Assembly: GCA_030836535.1 (NCBI GenBank)
Contig: JAURPT010000069.1
Location: 1-47,097, forward strand
Direction of reading: 5' to 3'
Length of the DNA: 47,097 nt
Source of the DNA: Alphaproteobacteria bacterium
GTDB taxonomy: Bacteria > Pseudomonadota > Alphaproteobacteria > SMXS01
The notes under the pieces were generated by a model. It saw nothing but the letters and a program-made list of their open reading frames with translations, did not search any database and was not told the DNA's origin. Below are positions 37,296-45,854 of this stretch, piece by piece. The position numbers and the translations under genes were made by a program. The first letter of the stretch is position 1; every line of letters starts with the position of its first letter.

Positions 37296-38204
37296 CTAGC
37301 CCTGGCCTGAAGCACGCGGCAGGCGCACACGCAGCTTCTTCAGGCGGCGTGCATCGGCGTCGACCACCTCGAACTCTACGCCACTGTCATGGGTGACAAC
37401 TTCGCCCCGAACCGGCACGCGCCCCGCGAGGGTAAAAACAAGCCCACCCACTGAGTCGACTTCTTCATCCCGATCATCCGGCAGAATATCGGTCTCAATC
37501 ATGGCTTCCAGCTCGGTGACCAGGGCGCGGGCATCAACATCCAACGCACTATTTCTGCGGCGTCTGATCAGCGGTCCGGACTGCTCGTCATGCTCATCTT
37601 CGATTTCGCCAACGATTTGTTCGATCAGGTCTTCAATGGTTACCAGACCATCGGTGCCACCATATTCATCAATGACCAGTGCCATATGGGTCCGGTTGAT
37701 CCGCATATTCAACAACAGGTCGACCACCGCCATGGAAGGCGGCACAAACAATACCCGCCGCTTGATATCTGCAATGCGGGGACGCTCTCCATCATCGTGG
37801 CCTGCCATGGCCGCCACCACGTCCTTGATGTGCACCATACCAACAATTTCATCCATCGATTCGCGATAGAGCGGCAGTCGTGAATGTGTCGCCTGACGGA
37901 AGACCTGCACCATTTCGTCAAAACTCATGGCAATATCGATCGCCACAATATCTGCTCGCGGCACCATGACGTCGCTGATCTTGAGTTCCCGCAGTGAGAC
38001 AATATTGAGCAACATGACACGCTCTTCACGTGTCAGGTCACCCGTGTCGTCACCATGTTCTTCGATCACATCTTCAAGAGATTCGCGCAGGGACGGTTCA
38101 CGCCCGCACAGGGCTGTTACAAGTGAAGCCGCCCAGCGACTAAACGCTGAGTCGGATTCAGATGGCGGTAAGTCGCCCGCCGGGCTGTCAGAGTGAGACG
38201 CCAT
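37296..38204 (-). CDS. corC: CorC/HlyC-type CBS-domain protein
   Basis: A 302-residue cytoplasmic protein with a CBS pair (about 75-195, with SDVMVPRADIVAIDI and MALVIDEYGGTDGLVTIEDLIEQI) and a C-terminal transporter-associated domain (about 220-298). It lacks the DUF21 membrane domain, so it is the CorC type, linked to magnesium/cobalt efflux and stress resistance in other bacteria. Its ATG shares one base with the ybeY stop (TAATG), and lnt follows after two bases, giving the common ybeY-corC-lnt order. Confidence 0.9.
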   Translation of the reverse strand: MASHSDSPAGDLPPSESDSAFSRWAASLVTALCGREPSLRESLEDVIEEHGDDTGDLTREERVMLLNIVSLRELKISDVMVPRADIVAIDIAMSFDEMVQVFRQATHSRLPLYRESMDEIVGMVHIKDVVAAMAGHDDGERPRIADIKRRVLFVPPSMAVVDLLLNMRINRTHMALVIDEYGGTDGLVTIEDLIEQIVGEIEDEHDEQSGPLIRRRRNSALDVDARALVTELEAMIETDILPDDRDEEVDSVGGLVFTLAGRVPVRGEVVTHDSGVEFEVVDADARRLKKLRVRLPRASGQG

Positions 38205-38689
38205 TACTCCAGCTCATAGGGGTTGGCTATGCCCATACCCGCAAGAATATCAATTTCGAGACGCTCCATTCGAACGGCCTCTTCCTTCGATTCGTGATCA
38301 TACCCCAAGAGATGCAAAAGCCCATGCACCAATAAGTGGGAAAAATGATCGCCAACATTTTTTCCCTGCTCTGCCGCTTCCTGCCGGACGACGGTGCAAG
38401 ACAACGCCAAATCACCCAGATGAGCAGGGCCGCCATCTGGCAGGTCGGGCATGCCGGGCGGCAGTGGAGGCGCGGGAAAAGACAGCACATTAGTGGGCTT
38501 GTCCTTGCCGCGAAACCTCGTGTTCAGGTCCTGCAAGGCGGCATTGTCGTCAAGCAATACGGCCAGCGATCTGTTTTCCTGATCAATGGCAGCGCTGGCA
38601 GCAACCAGTGTTTTGAGACAATGATTCTCAACGTCAGGCACAAGGTCCCGCCATTCTTCGGCCGCCACACTTATATCTGCTGAAAGCAT
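38204..38689 (-). CDS. ybeY: Endoribonuclease YbeY
   Basis: Single-strand-specific metal endoribonuclease for 16S rRNA 3'-end maturation and ribosome quality control. The 161 residues have the zinc motif H-x3-H-x5-H in HGLLHLLGYDHE (about 121-132) and the conserved Arg in FRGKDKPTNVLSF. It starts two bases after the phoH stop and overlaps corC by one base, so phoH-ybeY-corC-lnt should be one operon. Confidence 0.96.
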   Translation of the reverse strand: MLSADISVAAEEWRDLVPDVENHCLKTLVAASAAIDQENRSLAVLLDDNAALQDLNTRFRGKDKPTNVLSFPAPPLPPGMPDLPDGGPAHLGDLALSCTVVRQEAAEQGKNVGDHFSHLLVHGLLHLLGYDHESKEEAVRMERLEIDILAGMGIANPYELE

Positions 38690-38691
38690 GA

Positions 38692-39735
38692 TCAGTCGTC
38701 GGAAGACCCAGCGTCGCTGCTGTCTGCCTGTTTGTCCTTGCGCTTCTTGCGGGCCTTGCGAATGCGGTCGTCGCGGGCGTTATAGGCATGCACCATCTTG
38801 GTCACCAGTGGATGGCGAACAACATCTGCCTCGCCAAACTCGACGAGTGAAATACCGTCCAGCTTGGCCAGAATATCAATGGCATCATAAAGTCCTGAAC
38901 GCTCCCCCGACGGCAGGTCAACCTGACTGGGGTCACCCGCCACGACCATGCGCGAGTTTTCACCCAGGCGCGTGAGGAACATCTTCATCTGCATCGCGGT
39001 GGTATTCTGCGCTTCATCAAGAATGATGAAGGCGTTCGACAAAGTCCGCCCCCGCATGAAACCCAAGGGGGCCACTTCAATCGTGCCGTTCAATAACTGC
39101 TTCTCGACCTGTTCGTCCGGCAACATGTCATGCAGAGCATCATAGAGTGGCCGCAGATAGGGGTCGATTTTCTCCCGCATATCACCGGGCAGGAAACCAA
39201 TGCTTTCGCCGGCCTCGACCGCCGGGCGCGACAGGATCAACCGGTCAACTGTGCCGTCGAGCAGCATATTGACCGCCATCGCCACCGCCAGATAGGTCTT
39301 GCCGGTACCTGCTGGGCCAGAGGCAAAAACCAACTGGTTCTCCCGGATTTGCTCGATATATTCAGCCTGCTGCATGCTGCGCGGCGTAATTTTGCGGCGC
39401 TTGGTGTGAATGGAATAACCATTACGACCACGGGCCATATCGTCGCCTTCGCGCGGGTTGGCCTTTACCAGACGAATAGCGCCTTCCACCTCACCGGGAT
39501 CGACACTCATGCCGTCGCGCAGGCGGGCATATAGCAGCTTGAGCACATCCTGCGCGAGACGCGCATTATGCAATTCGCCCGCAATGGACACCCGGTTACC
39601 ACGGGAGGAAAGACTAACTTCCAGCCTGTCTTCTATCAGGGTCAGGTGACTGTCATGCTCGCCATAGAGGTCGGGCAGAAATGCGTGGTTTTCAAAGTCC
39701 AGCACGATCGGGCCATGATTCTTCTTCTTGGTCAC
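38692..39735 (-). CDS. phoH: PhoH-family ATPase
   Basis: A 347-residue cytoplasmic ATPase of the PhoH/YbeZ type, a partner of YbeY in RNA metabolism. The P-loop is FASGPAGTGKTYLAVAMA (about 135-152), and Walker B FIILDEAQNTT is near 232. The segment GDPSQVDLP and a Lys/Arg-rich tail (KKRKDKQADS) are present. The start is GTG, with a G-rich but not classic ribosome site. It follows miaB after 40 bases. Confidence 0.93.
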   Translation of the reverse strand: MTKKKNHGPIVLDFENHAFLPDLYGEHDSHLTLIEDRLEVSLSSRGNRVSIAGELHNARLAQDVLKLLYARLRDGMSVDPGEVEGAIRLVKANPREGDDMARGRNGYSIHTKRRKITPRSMQQAEYIEQIRENQLVFASGPAGTGKTYLAVAMAVNMLLDGTVDRLILSRPAVEAGESIGFLPGDMREKIDPYLRPLYDALHDMLPDEQVEKQLLNGTIEVAPLGFMRGRTLSNAFIILDEAQNTTAMQMKMFLTRLGENSRMVVAGDPSQVDLPSGERSGLYDAIDILAKLDGISLVEFGEADVVRHPLVTKMVHAYNARDDRIRKARKKRKDKQADSSDAGSSDD

Positions 39736-39775
39736 GCTTTAGCACCCCCCGCTGCATATGAGTGAACCCGGGCAA

Positions 39776-41167
39776 TCATGAAGCAACGGCTTCCCTGTCC
39801 GTATCAACGGAAGAAACAAGACGCCCAGCCAGGCTAATTGCATGCAGGCCGGTGATTTCGACCTGTGCTTCCATGCCCGCGCTGGCGCCAGCCGCCGCTG
39901 CGCCATCGACGGCAACCGCCTGCATATAGGGACTGCGACCAACCCACTGGCCTTCATGGCGACCCGGTTTTTCAAACAACACAGGCAGCACTTTACCAAC
40001 CGTGGCTTCATTGAAGGCATTTTGCTGCAGTCGCAATTCATCCTGCAGAATAGAAAGACGGCGTGTTTTGACGTCCTCGGCCACCTGGTCTGTCAGCTCA
40101 GCCGCGGGCGTTCCCGGGCGCGGGCTATATTTGAACGAATAGGCTTGCGCGTAGGTAATGTCGCGGACCAGATCCATCGTGTGGTCAAAATCACGATCCG
40201 TCTCACCAGGAAAACCGACAATAAAGTCGCTTGAGAGAGCCAGGTCCGGTCGTGCCGCGCGCAGCCGCGCAACAATGGCGCGGTAGTCATCGGCAGTATG
40301 CTTGCGATTCATCGCTTCCAGAATACGGTCGGACCCGCTTTGAACCGGCAGGTGCAGATAGGGCATGATCTTTTCAATATCGCCATGGGCCGCAATCAGA
40401 GCATCGTCAACGTCGCGCGGGTGCGATGTTGTATAGCGAATGCGCGACAGGCCATCGAGGTCAGCCAACTGCGTCATCAACTCACCCAGCCTGGCAGGCT
40501 GGCCGCTGCCATCATCACCGGCATAGGCATTCACATTCTGACCCAACAGGGTGATATCGGCGGCCCCGGCTGCAACAAGGCGGCGCGCCTCTGCAATAAT
40601 CTCTGACACGGGGCGGGAATGTTCTGCCCCGCGTGTATAGGGTACAACACAGAAGGTGCAGAATTTGTCACACCCTTCCTGAATGGTCAGAAAAGCACTA
40701 ACCCCGTTTTGCGACGTTTGCGCAGGCAAGCGGTCGAACTTGTCCTGGGAGGCAAAGTCCATGGCGACCGGGCGGGCGGATGGCTTGTTATTCTTGGCCA
40801 GTTTGGCCTTTTCAATCAGCTCTGGCAGGGCCTGGTAGGACTGGGGGCCAAACACCATGTCGACAGCGGGCGCCCGCCGCATGATCTCTTCACCCTGGGC
40901 CTGGGCAACACAACCGCCAATGGCAATCATCATCTCTTCGCCATTCTGTTGGCGATGGTCCTTCATCAGCCGCAGACGACCAATTTCGGAATAGACCTTT
41001 TCGGCCGCTTTTTCCCGAATATGACACGTATTCAGGATGACAAGGTCCGCGTCCTTGGGATTATCCGTGGTTTCATAGCCCAACGGCACAAGAATATCGG
41101 CCATGCGCGATGAATCATATTCATTCATCTGGCAACCGTAGGTCTTGATGTGAAGGCGCTTAGCCAT
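39776..41167 (-). CDS. miaB: tRNA-2-methylthio-N6-dimethylallyladenosine synthase MiaB
   Basis: Radical-SAM methylthiotransferase acting on A37 of tRNAs. The 463 residues have the N-terminal cluster cysteines C12 (YGCQMNEYD), C48 ([13 protein letters not shown]) and C86 (GGCVAQA). The radical-SAM motif C-x3-C-x2-C is in [16 protein letters not shown] (about 160-175), and a C-terminal TRAM domain ends the protein. All six cluster cysteines are present. A candidate promoter TTGACT-16-TAGGGT lies upstream (41240-41214 on the minus strand). Confidence 0.97.
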   Translation of the reverse strand: MAKRLHIKTYGCQMNEYDSSRMADILVPLGYETTDNPKDADLVILNTCHIREKAAEKVYSEIGRLRLMKDHRQQNGEEMMIAIGGCVAQAQGEEIMRRAPAVDMVFGPQSYQALPELIEKAKLAKNNKPSARPVAMDFASQDKFDRLPAQTSQNGVSAFLTIQEGCDKFCTFCVVPYTRGAEHSRPVSEIIAEARRLVAAGAADITLLGQNVNAYAGDDGSGQPARLGELMTQLADLDGLSRIRYTTSHPRDVDDALIAAHGDIEKIMPYLHLPVQSGSDRILEAMNRKHTADDYRAIVARLRAARPDLALSSDFIVGFPGETDRDFDHTMDLVRDITYAQAYSFKYSPRPGTPAAELTDQVAEDVKTRRLSILQDELRLQQNAFNEATVGKVLPVLFEKPGRHEGQWVGRSPYMQAVAVDGAAAAGASAGMEAQVEITGLHAISLAGRLVSSVDTDREAVAS

Positions 41168-41265
41168 TGATGGGCACTTTCTTCCTGATCATTCCGCCAA
41201 TTTCGGCGGCGCACCCTAACAATACCCGACCGGGAGTCAAGCAATGGGAGGATTGCCGCTTCGGC

Positions 41266-42069
41266 TCAGGCAGCCGCTGCATGGCTTGCTCCTGCCAGTT
41301 TTTGTTCGACCCCGACGGCGATCACCTCATGGCAGTGACGACACATGGCCTTTCTGGATTTGAATTCTGCCGAAGACACTGGCTCATGAAATTCAATCGC
41401 AACGCCAATTCGCCCAAGCTGCAGAAAGTCCCAAAAATGGGGGGCAAGATCCATATCGCCATACCAACCGATAAATGGTCGGTAGTGGCGCGTCAGCGGC
41501 ATACCATTGATCGTCTTATACCGGATCGACATAGGTTGGATCAGTAACGGGTCATCACCCGGCCAACGTTCAGCCACGGCAAACAAGCTGCTTTTGAAGG
41601 GCAGCACCTTGGTACCATCTGTGCTCGTGCCTTCGGGAAACAGGATCAGTCGGTCATCTTCCAGCAACCGTTCCGTCAGCTGGTCGAGCTGTCGGCCAGA
41701 CCGCACCCGGTTGTCCCGGTCTACAAACACTGTCTGCTGCAGCGTCGACAGATAACCAAAGATGGGCCAGCCTTCCAGGTCACCGCGCGCGACAAATGAG
41801 CCGCGCAGCACAGCGCCAAAAACGAAAATATCGAGCCAGGATATGTGGTTGGAAATATAGAGCACCGGCGCGCCTTTATAGGGCACCCCTTTCATGGTGA
41901 TCCGCACATCGAAAAGCCAGCTTAGCGTGGCAAAAAACCACCGCGGTGCAATTTCCGCCTTCTTGCCCCCAAAAGGAATCATGATGGCCTGTGTCGGTAT
42001 GATCAGCAGCACACAGACCAGTAACCCCAACAGGCTGACGCACGCACGCAGCCTGGTCAAGAAAAGCAC
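41266..42069 (-). CDS. plsC: Lysophospholipid/1-acylglycerol-3-phosphate acyltransferase family protein
   Basis: Membrane acyltransferase of phospholipid synthesis, 267 residues with a GTG start. A hydrophobic N-terminal segment (about 5-30) is followed by the H-x4-D motif in NHISWLDIF (about 72-80). The block FPEGTSTDG is near 141. Substrate (lysophosphatidate, or a lipid such as lyso-ornithine lipid, as in OlsA-like relatives) cannot be settled. It lies 25 bases after fur in the same direction. Confidence 0.88.
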   Translation of the reverse strand: MLFLTRLRACVSLLGLLVCVLLIIPTQAIMIPFGGKKAEIAPRWFFATLSWLFDVRITMKGVPYKGAPVLYISNHISWLDIFVFGAVLRGSFVARGDLEGWPIFGYLSTLQQTVFVDRDNRVRSGRQLDQLTERLLEDDRLILFPEGTSTDGTKVLPFKSSLFAVAERWPGDDPLLIQPMSIRYKTINGMPLTRHYRPFIGWYGDMDLAPHFWDFLQLGRIGVAIEFHEPVSSAEFKSRKAMCRHCHEVIAVGVEQKLAGASHAAAA

Positions 42070-42094
42070 CGTTTAAGCTGGCACCCGAGACCTG

Positions 42095-42520
42095 TCACGC
42101 GGGTGTTTCCCCATCGTCAATCTTGACCGCATACAGCTCCAGCCGATGGTCAACCAGCTTGTAACCCAATCTGCGAGCGATCTCCTGCTGGAGATCTTCA
42201 ATTTCATCATTATTGAATTCGATCACTTTACCGGTCTGTACATCGATAAGGTGATCATGATGATCATCGGTCCGTTCTTCATAGCGGGCACGGCCATCGC
42301 CAAAGTCGTGACGATCGAGGATGCCTGCTTCATCAAACAGGCGCACCGTACGATAAACTGTGGCAATGCTGATTTTCGGGTCAATCTTCGCTGCCCGTTC
42401 AAACACCTCTTCCACATCCGGATGATCGGTGGCCACAGACAATACGCGCGCGATAACCCGACGCTGGTCGGTCATGCGCATTCCCTTCTCAATACAGAGG
42501 CGTTCTAGTCTGTCTGGCAT
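42095..42520 (-). CDS. fur: Fur-family metalloregulator (Fur/Mur type)
   Basis: A 141-residue ferric/manganese uptake regulator. The winged helix has MTDQRRVIARVL and the recognition helix ISIATVYRTVRLFDEAG. The metal site shows HHDHLID (87-93). The CXXC structural zinc pairs are missing, as in alphaproteobacterial Mur/Fur proteins, so manganese or iron sensing is possible. It is the second Fur-family regulator in the window, distinct from Irr at 21647. It lies upstream of plsC. Confidence 0.93.
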   Translation of the reverse strand: MPDRLERLCIEKGMRMTDQRRVIARVLSVATDHPDVEEVFERAAKIDPKISIATVYRTVRLFDEAGILDRHDFGDGRARYEERTDDHHDHLIDVQTGKVIEFNNDEIEDLQQEIARRLGYKLVDHRLELYAVKIDDGETPA

Positions 42521-42588
42521 GGGGCAGAGTGTAACGGGTTTTTGGCCTGATGAGAATGCCTTTCAGAAGGCCCCTCAACAGCTTTCGC

Positions 42589-43023
42589 CTATTTTTTTCC
42601 ACGTTTGCCGCGCTGCGTACCCAGACCAATTTGCTTGGCCAGGTTGCGGCGCTGGTTGGCATAGTTCGGCGCGACCATCGGATAATCCGCAGGCAGGCCC
42701 CAGCGTTCGCGGTATTCTTCGGGGGTCATGCCATAGGCCGTACGCAGATGACGCTTGAGCATTTTAAGCTTCTTGCCATCTTCAAGACAGATAATGTGGT
42801 CAGGTGTAATTGAACGGCGGATTGGCACAGCAGGCTTCGGACGCTCTACAACCGGCTCTGCCGCTTTCGAGCCCAGCTTGTCCAAAGAATTATAGACCTG
42901 CTCTATAAGTACGGGCAAATCTTCCATCGCCACGCTGTTATTTGACACGTGAGAGGAAACAATATCAGAGGTCAGTGCAAGTAGTTCTGCCCGTTCAACG
43001 TAATCCTGTTCTTTTTCATCCAT
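42589..43023 (-). CDS. mucR: MucR/Ros-family transcriptional regulator
   Basis: A 144-residue global regulator that binds AT-rich DNA and controls surface, cell-cycle and virulence genes in alphaproteobacteria. The core is DHIICLEDGKKLKMLKRHL, then YGMTPEEYRERWGLPADYPM and VAPNYANQR. The four positions that bind zinc in Ros correspond to C79, D82, H92 and Y97 here, so two ligands are replaced and zinc binding is doubtful. I chose ATG 43023 over a TTG at 43038. It is divergent from the TusA-like gene; its promoter region holds a GANTC palindrome. Confidence 0.93.
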   Translation of the reverse strand: MDEKEQDYVERAELLALTSDIVSSHVSNNSVAMEDLPVLIEQVYNSLDKLGSKAAEPVVERPKPAVPIRRSITPDHIICLEDGKKLKMLKRHLRTAYGMTPEEYRERWGLPADYPMVAPNYANQRRNLAKQIGLGTQRGKRGKK

Positions 43024-43057
43024 GACATTTTCCGCCAATCAGTATTGAAATATCGTT

Positions 43058-43068
43058 GACTCCGAGTC
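43058..43068. promoter_or_regulatory. GACTC-C-GAGTC palindrome in the mucR/tusA-like intergenic region
   Basis: A perfect 11-base palindrome made of two GANTC sites, 35 bases upstream of the mucR ATG. The divergent TusA-like start is 73 bases away on the other side. In alphaproteobacteria GANTC is the CcrM methylation target and affects GcrA-dependent transcription, so this may be a methylation-sensitive promoter element. The link is inference. Confidence 0.4.
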
Positions 43069-43140
43069 TATATCGTTTACATGCGAATACGCCAATAGTA
43101 ATGCACGTACCGTTTGGACAAGTAAAGTTCGGTTGGATAC

Positions 43141-43377
43141 ATGAAACATGAGCTGGATATTACAAAATATCTTTGTCCCATGACCTTTGTCCGGACGCGT
43201 TTATTCATGGAAAAGTGCACCCCTGGTGATCAGGTCACTATCTTGATGCAGGGCGAAGAACCATTACAAAACCTGCCCAAAGCCATTGAAGAGTCTGGCC
43301 ATCAAGTACTGTCACTTATGGCGGCTTCATCCGCCGACGGGGTTCACACGCTGCAGGTGCAGGCAGGGCCCGGATAG
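43141..43377 (+). CDS. TusA/SirA-like sulfurtransferase-family protein
   Basis: A 78-residue protein with the TusA fold. The signature LCPMTFVRTRLFMEKCTPGD contains the active-site cysteine C12 in the Cys-Pro motif; the C-terminal half ALPQNL-like LQNLPKAIEESGHQVL also fits. TusA proteins carry a persulfide for tRNA thiolation or cofactor synthesis. The partner is unknown, though a DsrE-like protein is encoded at 16961. It is the only plus-strand gene in this block. It ends one base before the convergent rimI stop. The ribosome site is weak (GGTTGGA). Confidence 0.85.
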   Translation: MKHELDITKYLCPMTFVRTRLFMEKCTPGDQVTILMQGEEPLQNLPKAIEESGHQVLSLMAASSADGVHTLQVQAGPG

Positions 43378-43378
43378 G

Positions 43379-43867
43379 TTAAAGCGGGCTGCGCATCGTA
43401 CGGGCATTCACCCGCTGATTGTTCAGGCGGGTGTAATAGTCGGGGCGGGTGCCAACCTGGTCGAAGCCCATTTCGCAATAGAGCCGGTAAGCACCCGGGT
43501 TGTCTTCAGCGACCTCCAGGAACATCTGTTTGGCGCCGATGGCTAACGCACCCTGCTTTGCTTGCAGGATCAATGCCTGGGCAATACCGCGACGCTGATA
43601 GGCCGGCATCACGCCAAGGCTTAACAGCTCAGATTCCTGGGCCCTGACCCGAACGGCCGCAAAGCCAACTGGCGTTTCATCTTCCGCCTCATCAATCGCA
43701 ACCAGACAAAAGCACCCGGCAGAATTCAACACATCAGAGAATGCCCGTTCGCTCCAGGTTTCATCACCGGGGCGGTGAAACGCTGCAGCATGCAGGCGGG
43801 CCAATAACGGGGCCATAGCCACGCCGGCGCGGTCATATCGCATTTTGATGGGTGCCTGCACAGACAT
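43379..43867 (-). CDS. rimI: GNAT N-acetyltransferase, RimI-like
   Basis: Transfers acetyl from acetyl-CoA, classically to the N-terminus of ribosomal protein S18. The 162 residues contain the GNAT motif A QRRGIAQALI and the C-terminal GAYRLYCEMGFDQVGTRPDYY, typical of RimI. I start it at ATG 43867, which shares one base with the tsaB stop (TGATG); a GTG codon just upstream is an alternative. The adjacency of tsaB and rimI is widespread and supports the name, although GNAT substrates are hard to call. Confidence 0.86.
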   Translation of the reverse strand: MSVQAPIKMRYDRAGVAMAPLLARLHAAAFHRPGDETWSERAFSDVLNSAGCFCLVAIDEAEDETPVGFAAVRVRAQESELLSLGVMPAYQRRGIAQALILQAKQGALAIGAKQMFLEVAEDNPGAYRLYCEMGFDQVGTRPDYYTRLNNQRVNARTMRSPL

Positions 43868-44541
43868 CACGCACCAACCTCTTTACCGCCAGGCAATTTG
43901 GCATCAGGCGCGCGTAGGTACAGAGGCTCAGGAACACTATCTGGCACGGGGCGAGCGGCAGCCATGCCAGCCAGAACACAGGCATCCAGTCTCGTATAGC
44001 CTTCCAGTACTTGTATTGTGGCGGGGGTTTCGACCAAACCGACGCCGTTACCAGCTGCAACGCCGGATGTGCCTGACAGCAGACCGCTGGCGACCTCGTA
44101 AGAACAGGCAACCGGCTCACTCAAAGGTGCAACATCACTTTCCCCCAATGGCCGAAAAGACTGGCAATAGACTTCTTTGCGACGGGCATCGAAACAGATG
44201 TGAATATCTGTGGCCGATGGATGGTCATTGGCAACCTGCCGGGCCATGACTTCAAGCGTCGAGGCGCCCACCAGAGGCACATCGGCTGCAAGAGACATTG
44301 CACGCGCCGTGGCAACACCGATTCGCATACCCGTAAAGGTGCCCGGCCCGACAGTGACCGCTATGCGGTCGATATCAGTATAGGCCTTGCCTGCTTCTGC
44401 CAGGACTTTGTCCACCATAGGAACCAGACGTTCCGCCAGGCTTTTGGCGTTGGGTTCGTCGCAGGTTGCCAGCACGGCACCATTGCTGACCAACGCTACC
44501 GATCCAGCCGATAGCGCTGTATCAAATGCCAGGATGTTCAT
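43867..44541 (-). CDS. tsaB: tRNA threonylcarbamoyladenosine biosynthesis protein TsaB
   Basis: Scaffold partner of TsaD and TsaE in making t6A37 of ANN-decoding tRNAs. The 224 residues have the ASKHA-fold N-terminus NILAFDTALSAGSVALV and the conserved VTVGPGTFTGMRIGVATARAM. It lacks full catalytic residues, as usual for TsaB. The C-terminal part ends in PLYLRAPDAKLPGG, the family-typical YLR end. It precedes rimI with a one-base overlap. Confidence 0.95.
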   Translation of the reverse strand: MNILAFDTALSAGSVALVSNGAVLATCDEPNAKSLAERLVPMVDKVLAEAGKAYTDIDRIAVTVGPGTFTGMRIGVATARAMSLAADVPLVGASTLEVMARQVANDHPSATDIHICFDARRKEVYCQSFRPLGESDVAPLSEPVACSYEVASGLLSGTSGVAAGNGVGLVETPATIQVLEGYTRLDACVLAGMAAARPVPDSVPEPLYLRAPDAKLPGGKEVGA

Positions 44542-44562
44542 GACAGGAAGCGCCGATTGCGC

Positions 44563-45156
44563 CTAAAGGATAGAACAGAACTTGTCGAAGTCTGGTCGCG
44601 GGCTGCGTCCAAACAAACCTTCCGGGTCGCCATAGCCCAGACCACAGAGGAAGTTGGCCGTTATCTGCCCACCGGGGAAATAGGCCGCTTCAACCGCTGC
44701 CGGATCAAAGCCCGAAAGGGGTCCGCAATCCAACCCAAGCGAACGGGCGGCCATCATCAAATAAGCACCCTGCAAGGTGCTGTTGCGGAAGGCTGTGGCC
44801 TCAGCCACATCCGGCGCGTCAGCAAACCAGCTGCGGGCTGTTTCATCATGCGGGAACAGTTCGGGCAAATGGTCGAAGAATTTGGTGTCGTACCCCATGA
44901 TCGCAACCGCGCCCGCTGAACGAACCTTCTCGATATTACCGTCCATCACCATGGTCGAAAGGCGGTCTTTCTCTGCCTGCGAATGAGCAAAGACAATCCG
45001 GATGGGAAAGCAATTGGCGCTGGTCGGCGCCCACTTCATCAGATCGTACAGCTCTTTAAGGGTTTCTTCTGAAACCGGCTTATCCAGCCATTTGTTCTGA
45101 CTGCGTGCGTCGCGAAACAGCACGTCAAAGGCTGTATCATCAAGGGATGTGCTCAC
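44563..45156 (-). CDS. Nitroreductase-family protein, RutE-like (malonic semialdehyde reductase)
   Basis: A 197-residue FMN-dependent oxidoreductase. The protein resembles RutE/HadB: DVLFRDARSQNKWLDKPV, WAPTSANCFPIR (FMN loop), AMIMG-like VAIMGYDTKFFDHLPELFPH, STLQGAYLMMAARSLGLDCGPLSG and a C-terminal GRSPRPDFDKFCSIL. RutE reduces malonic semialdehyde in pyrimidine degradation, but no other rut gene is here, so the role may be general detoxification. The start is GTG. It is followed by tsaB after 21 bases. Confidence 0.86.
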   Translation of the reverse strand: MSTSLDDTAFDVLFRDARSQNKWLDKPVSEETLKELYDLMKWAPTSANCFPIRIVFAHSQAEKDRLSTMVMDGNIEKVRSAGAVAIMGYDTKFFDHLPELFPHDETARSWFADAPDVAEATAFRNSTLQGAYLMMAARSLGLDCGPLSGFDPAAVEAAYFPGGQITANFLCGLGYGDPEGLFGRSPRPDFDKFCSIL

Positions 45157-45201
45157 GAGGGCCTCTTGTTCTTCTGGTTCTGGGTGCCCGCCATGCTAGC
45201 G

Positions 45202-45756
45202 CTAGGCCGGGCGTACTTCCATCACTTCGGGAATAAAGTGCTGCAACAGGTTTTGGATACCATGCTGCAACGTGGCCGTTGAACTTGGGCAACCTGCACA
45301 AGCGCCCTGCATCTTCAAATAGACGATGCCATCTTCAAACCGGTTATAGACAATATCGCCACCGTCCTGCGCCACTGCAGGGCGCACGCGTGTGTCCAGC
45401 AGTTCCTTGATCTGGGTAACGATTTCAGAATCTTCCTCAGCATCACCAGCATGGGCGGACGCAACGGGTGCATCATTCTCCATGACCGGCAGACCCTGGG
45501 TGAAGTGTTCCATAATCACACCCATGACGGCGGGCTTGAGGTCCTGCCAATCAGCACCGTCAGAGGTGATCGTGACAAAGTCAGACCCCAGGAAGACCGC
45601 TGCGACGCCCGAAATATCGAACAGGCGAAGCGCCAGGGGAGACTTGCCCGCAGCATCTGGTGTTGAGAAATAGGCAGTGGTATCGCCCATCACATCGCGG
45701 CCGGGCAAAAATTTCAACGTCGCCGGGTTCGGCGTCTGTTCTGTCTGGATAAACAT
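45202..45756 (-). CDS. NifU-like Fe-S scaffold/carrier protein (Nfu type)
   Basis: Delivers Fe-S clusters to target enzymes, for instance MiaB-like radical-SAM proteins. The 184 residues have the N-terminal Nfu_N domain (MFIQTEQTPNPATLKFLPG) and a C-terminal NifU domain with the cluster-binding C-x2-C in MQGACAGCPSSTATL (about 148-160). The ATG at 45756 has GGAG six bases upstream; four upstream codons in frame are not needed. It is conserved next to the universal stress gene in many alphaproteobacteria. Confidence 0.93.
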   Translation of the reverse strand: MFIQTEQTPNPATLKFLPGRDVMGDTTAYFSTPDAAGKSPLALRLFDISGVAAVFLGSDFVTITSDGADWQDLKPAVMGVIMEHFTQGLPVMENDAPVASAHAGDAEEDSEIVTQIKELLDTRVRPAVAQDGGDIVYNRFEDGIVYLKMQGACAGCPSSTATLQHGIQNLLQHFIPEVMEVRPA

Positions 45757-45854
45757 CCTGCGCTCCAAATCGGACTAATTTCGTCTGGTTATATGCCCCC
45801 GGTCTGGTTTAATTTCAAGCCAAAGCGGTCGATTAACAGCCTAAATGGCCAAAA

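Noticed and set aside
41188-41203. CCGCC/GGCGG hairpin between plsC and miaB
   Set aside because: A five-base GC stem with no U-tract is common by chance at this GC content.
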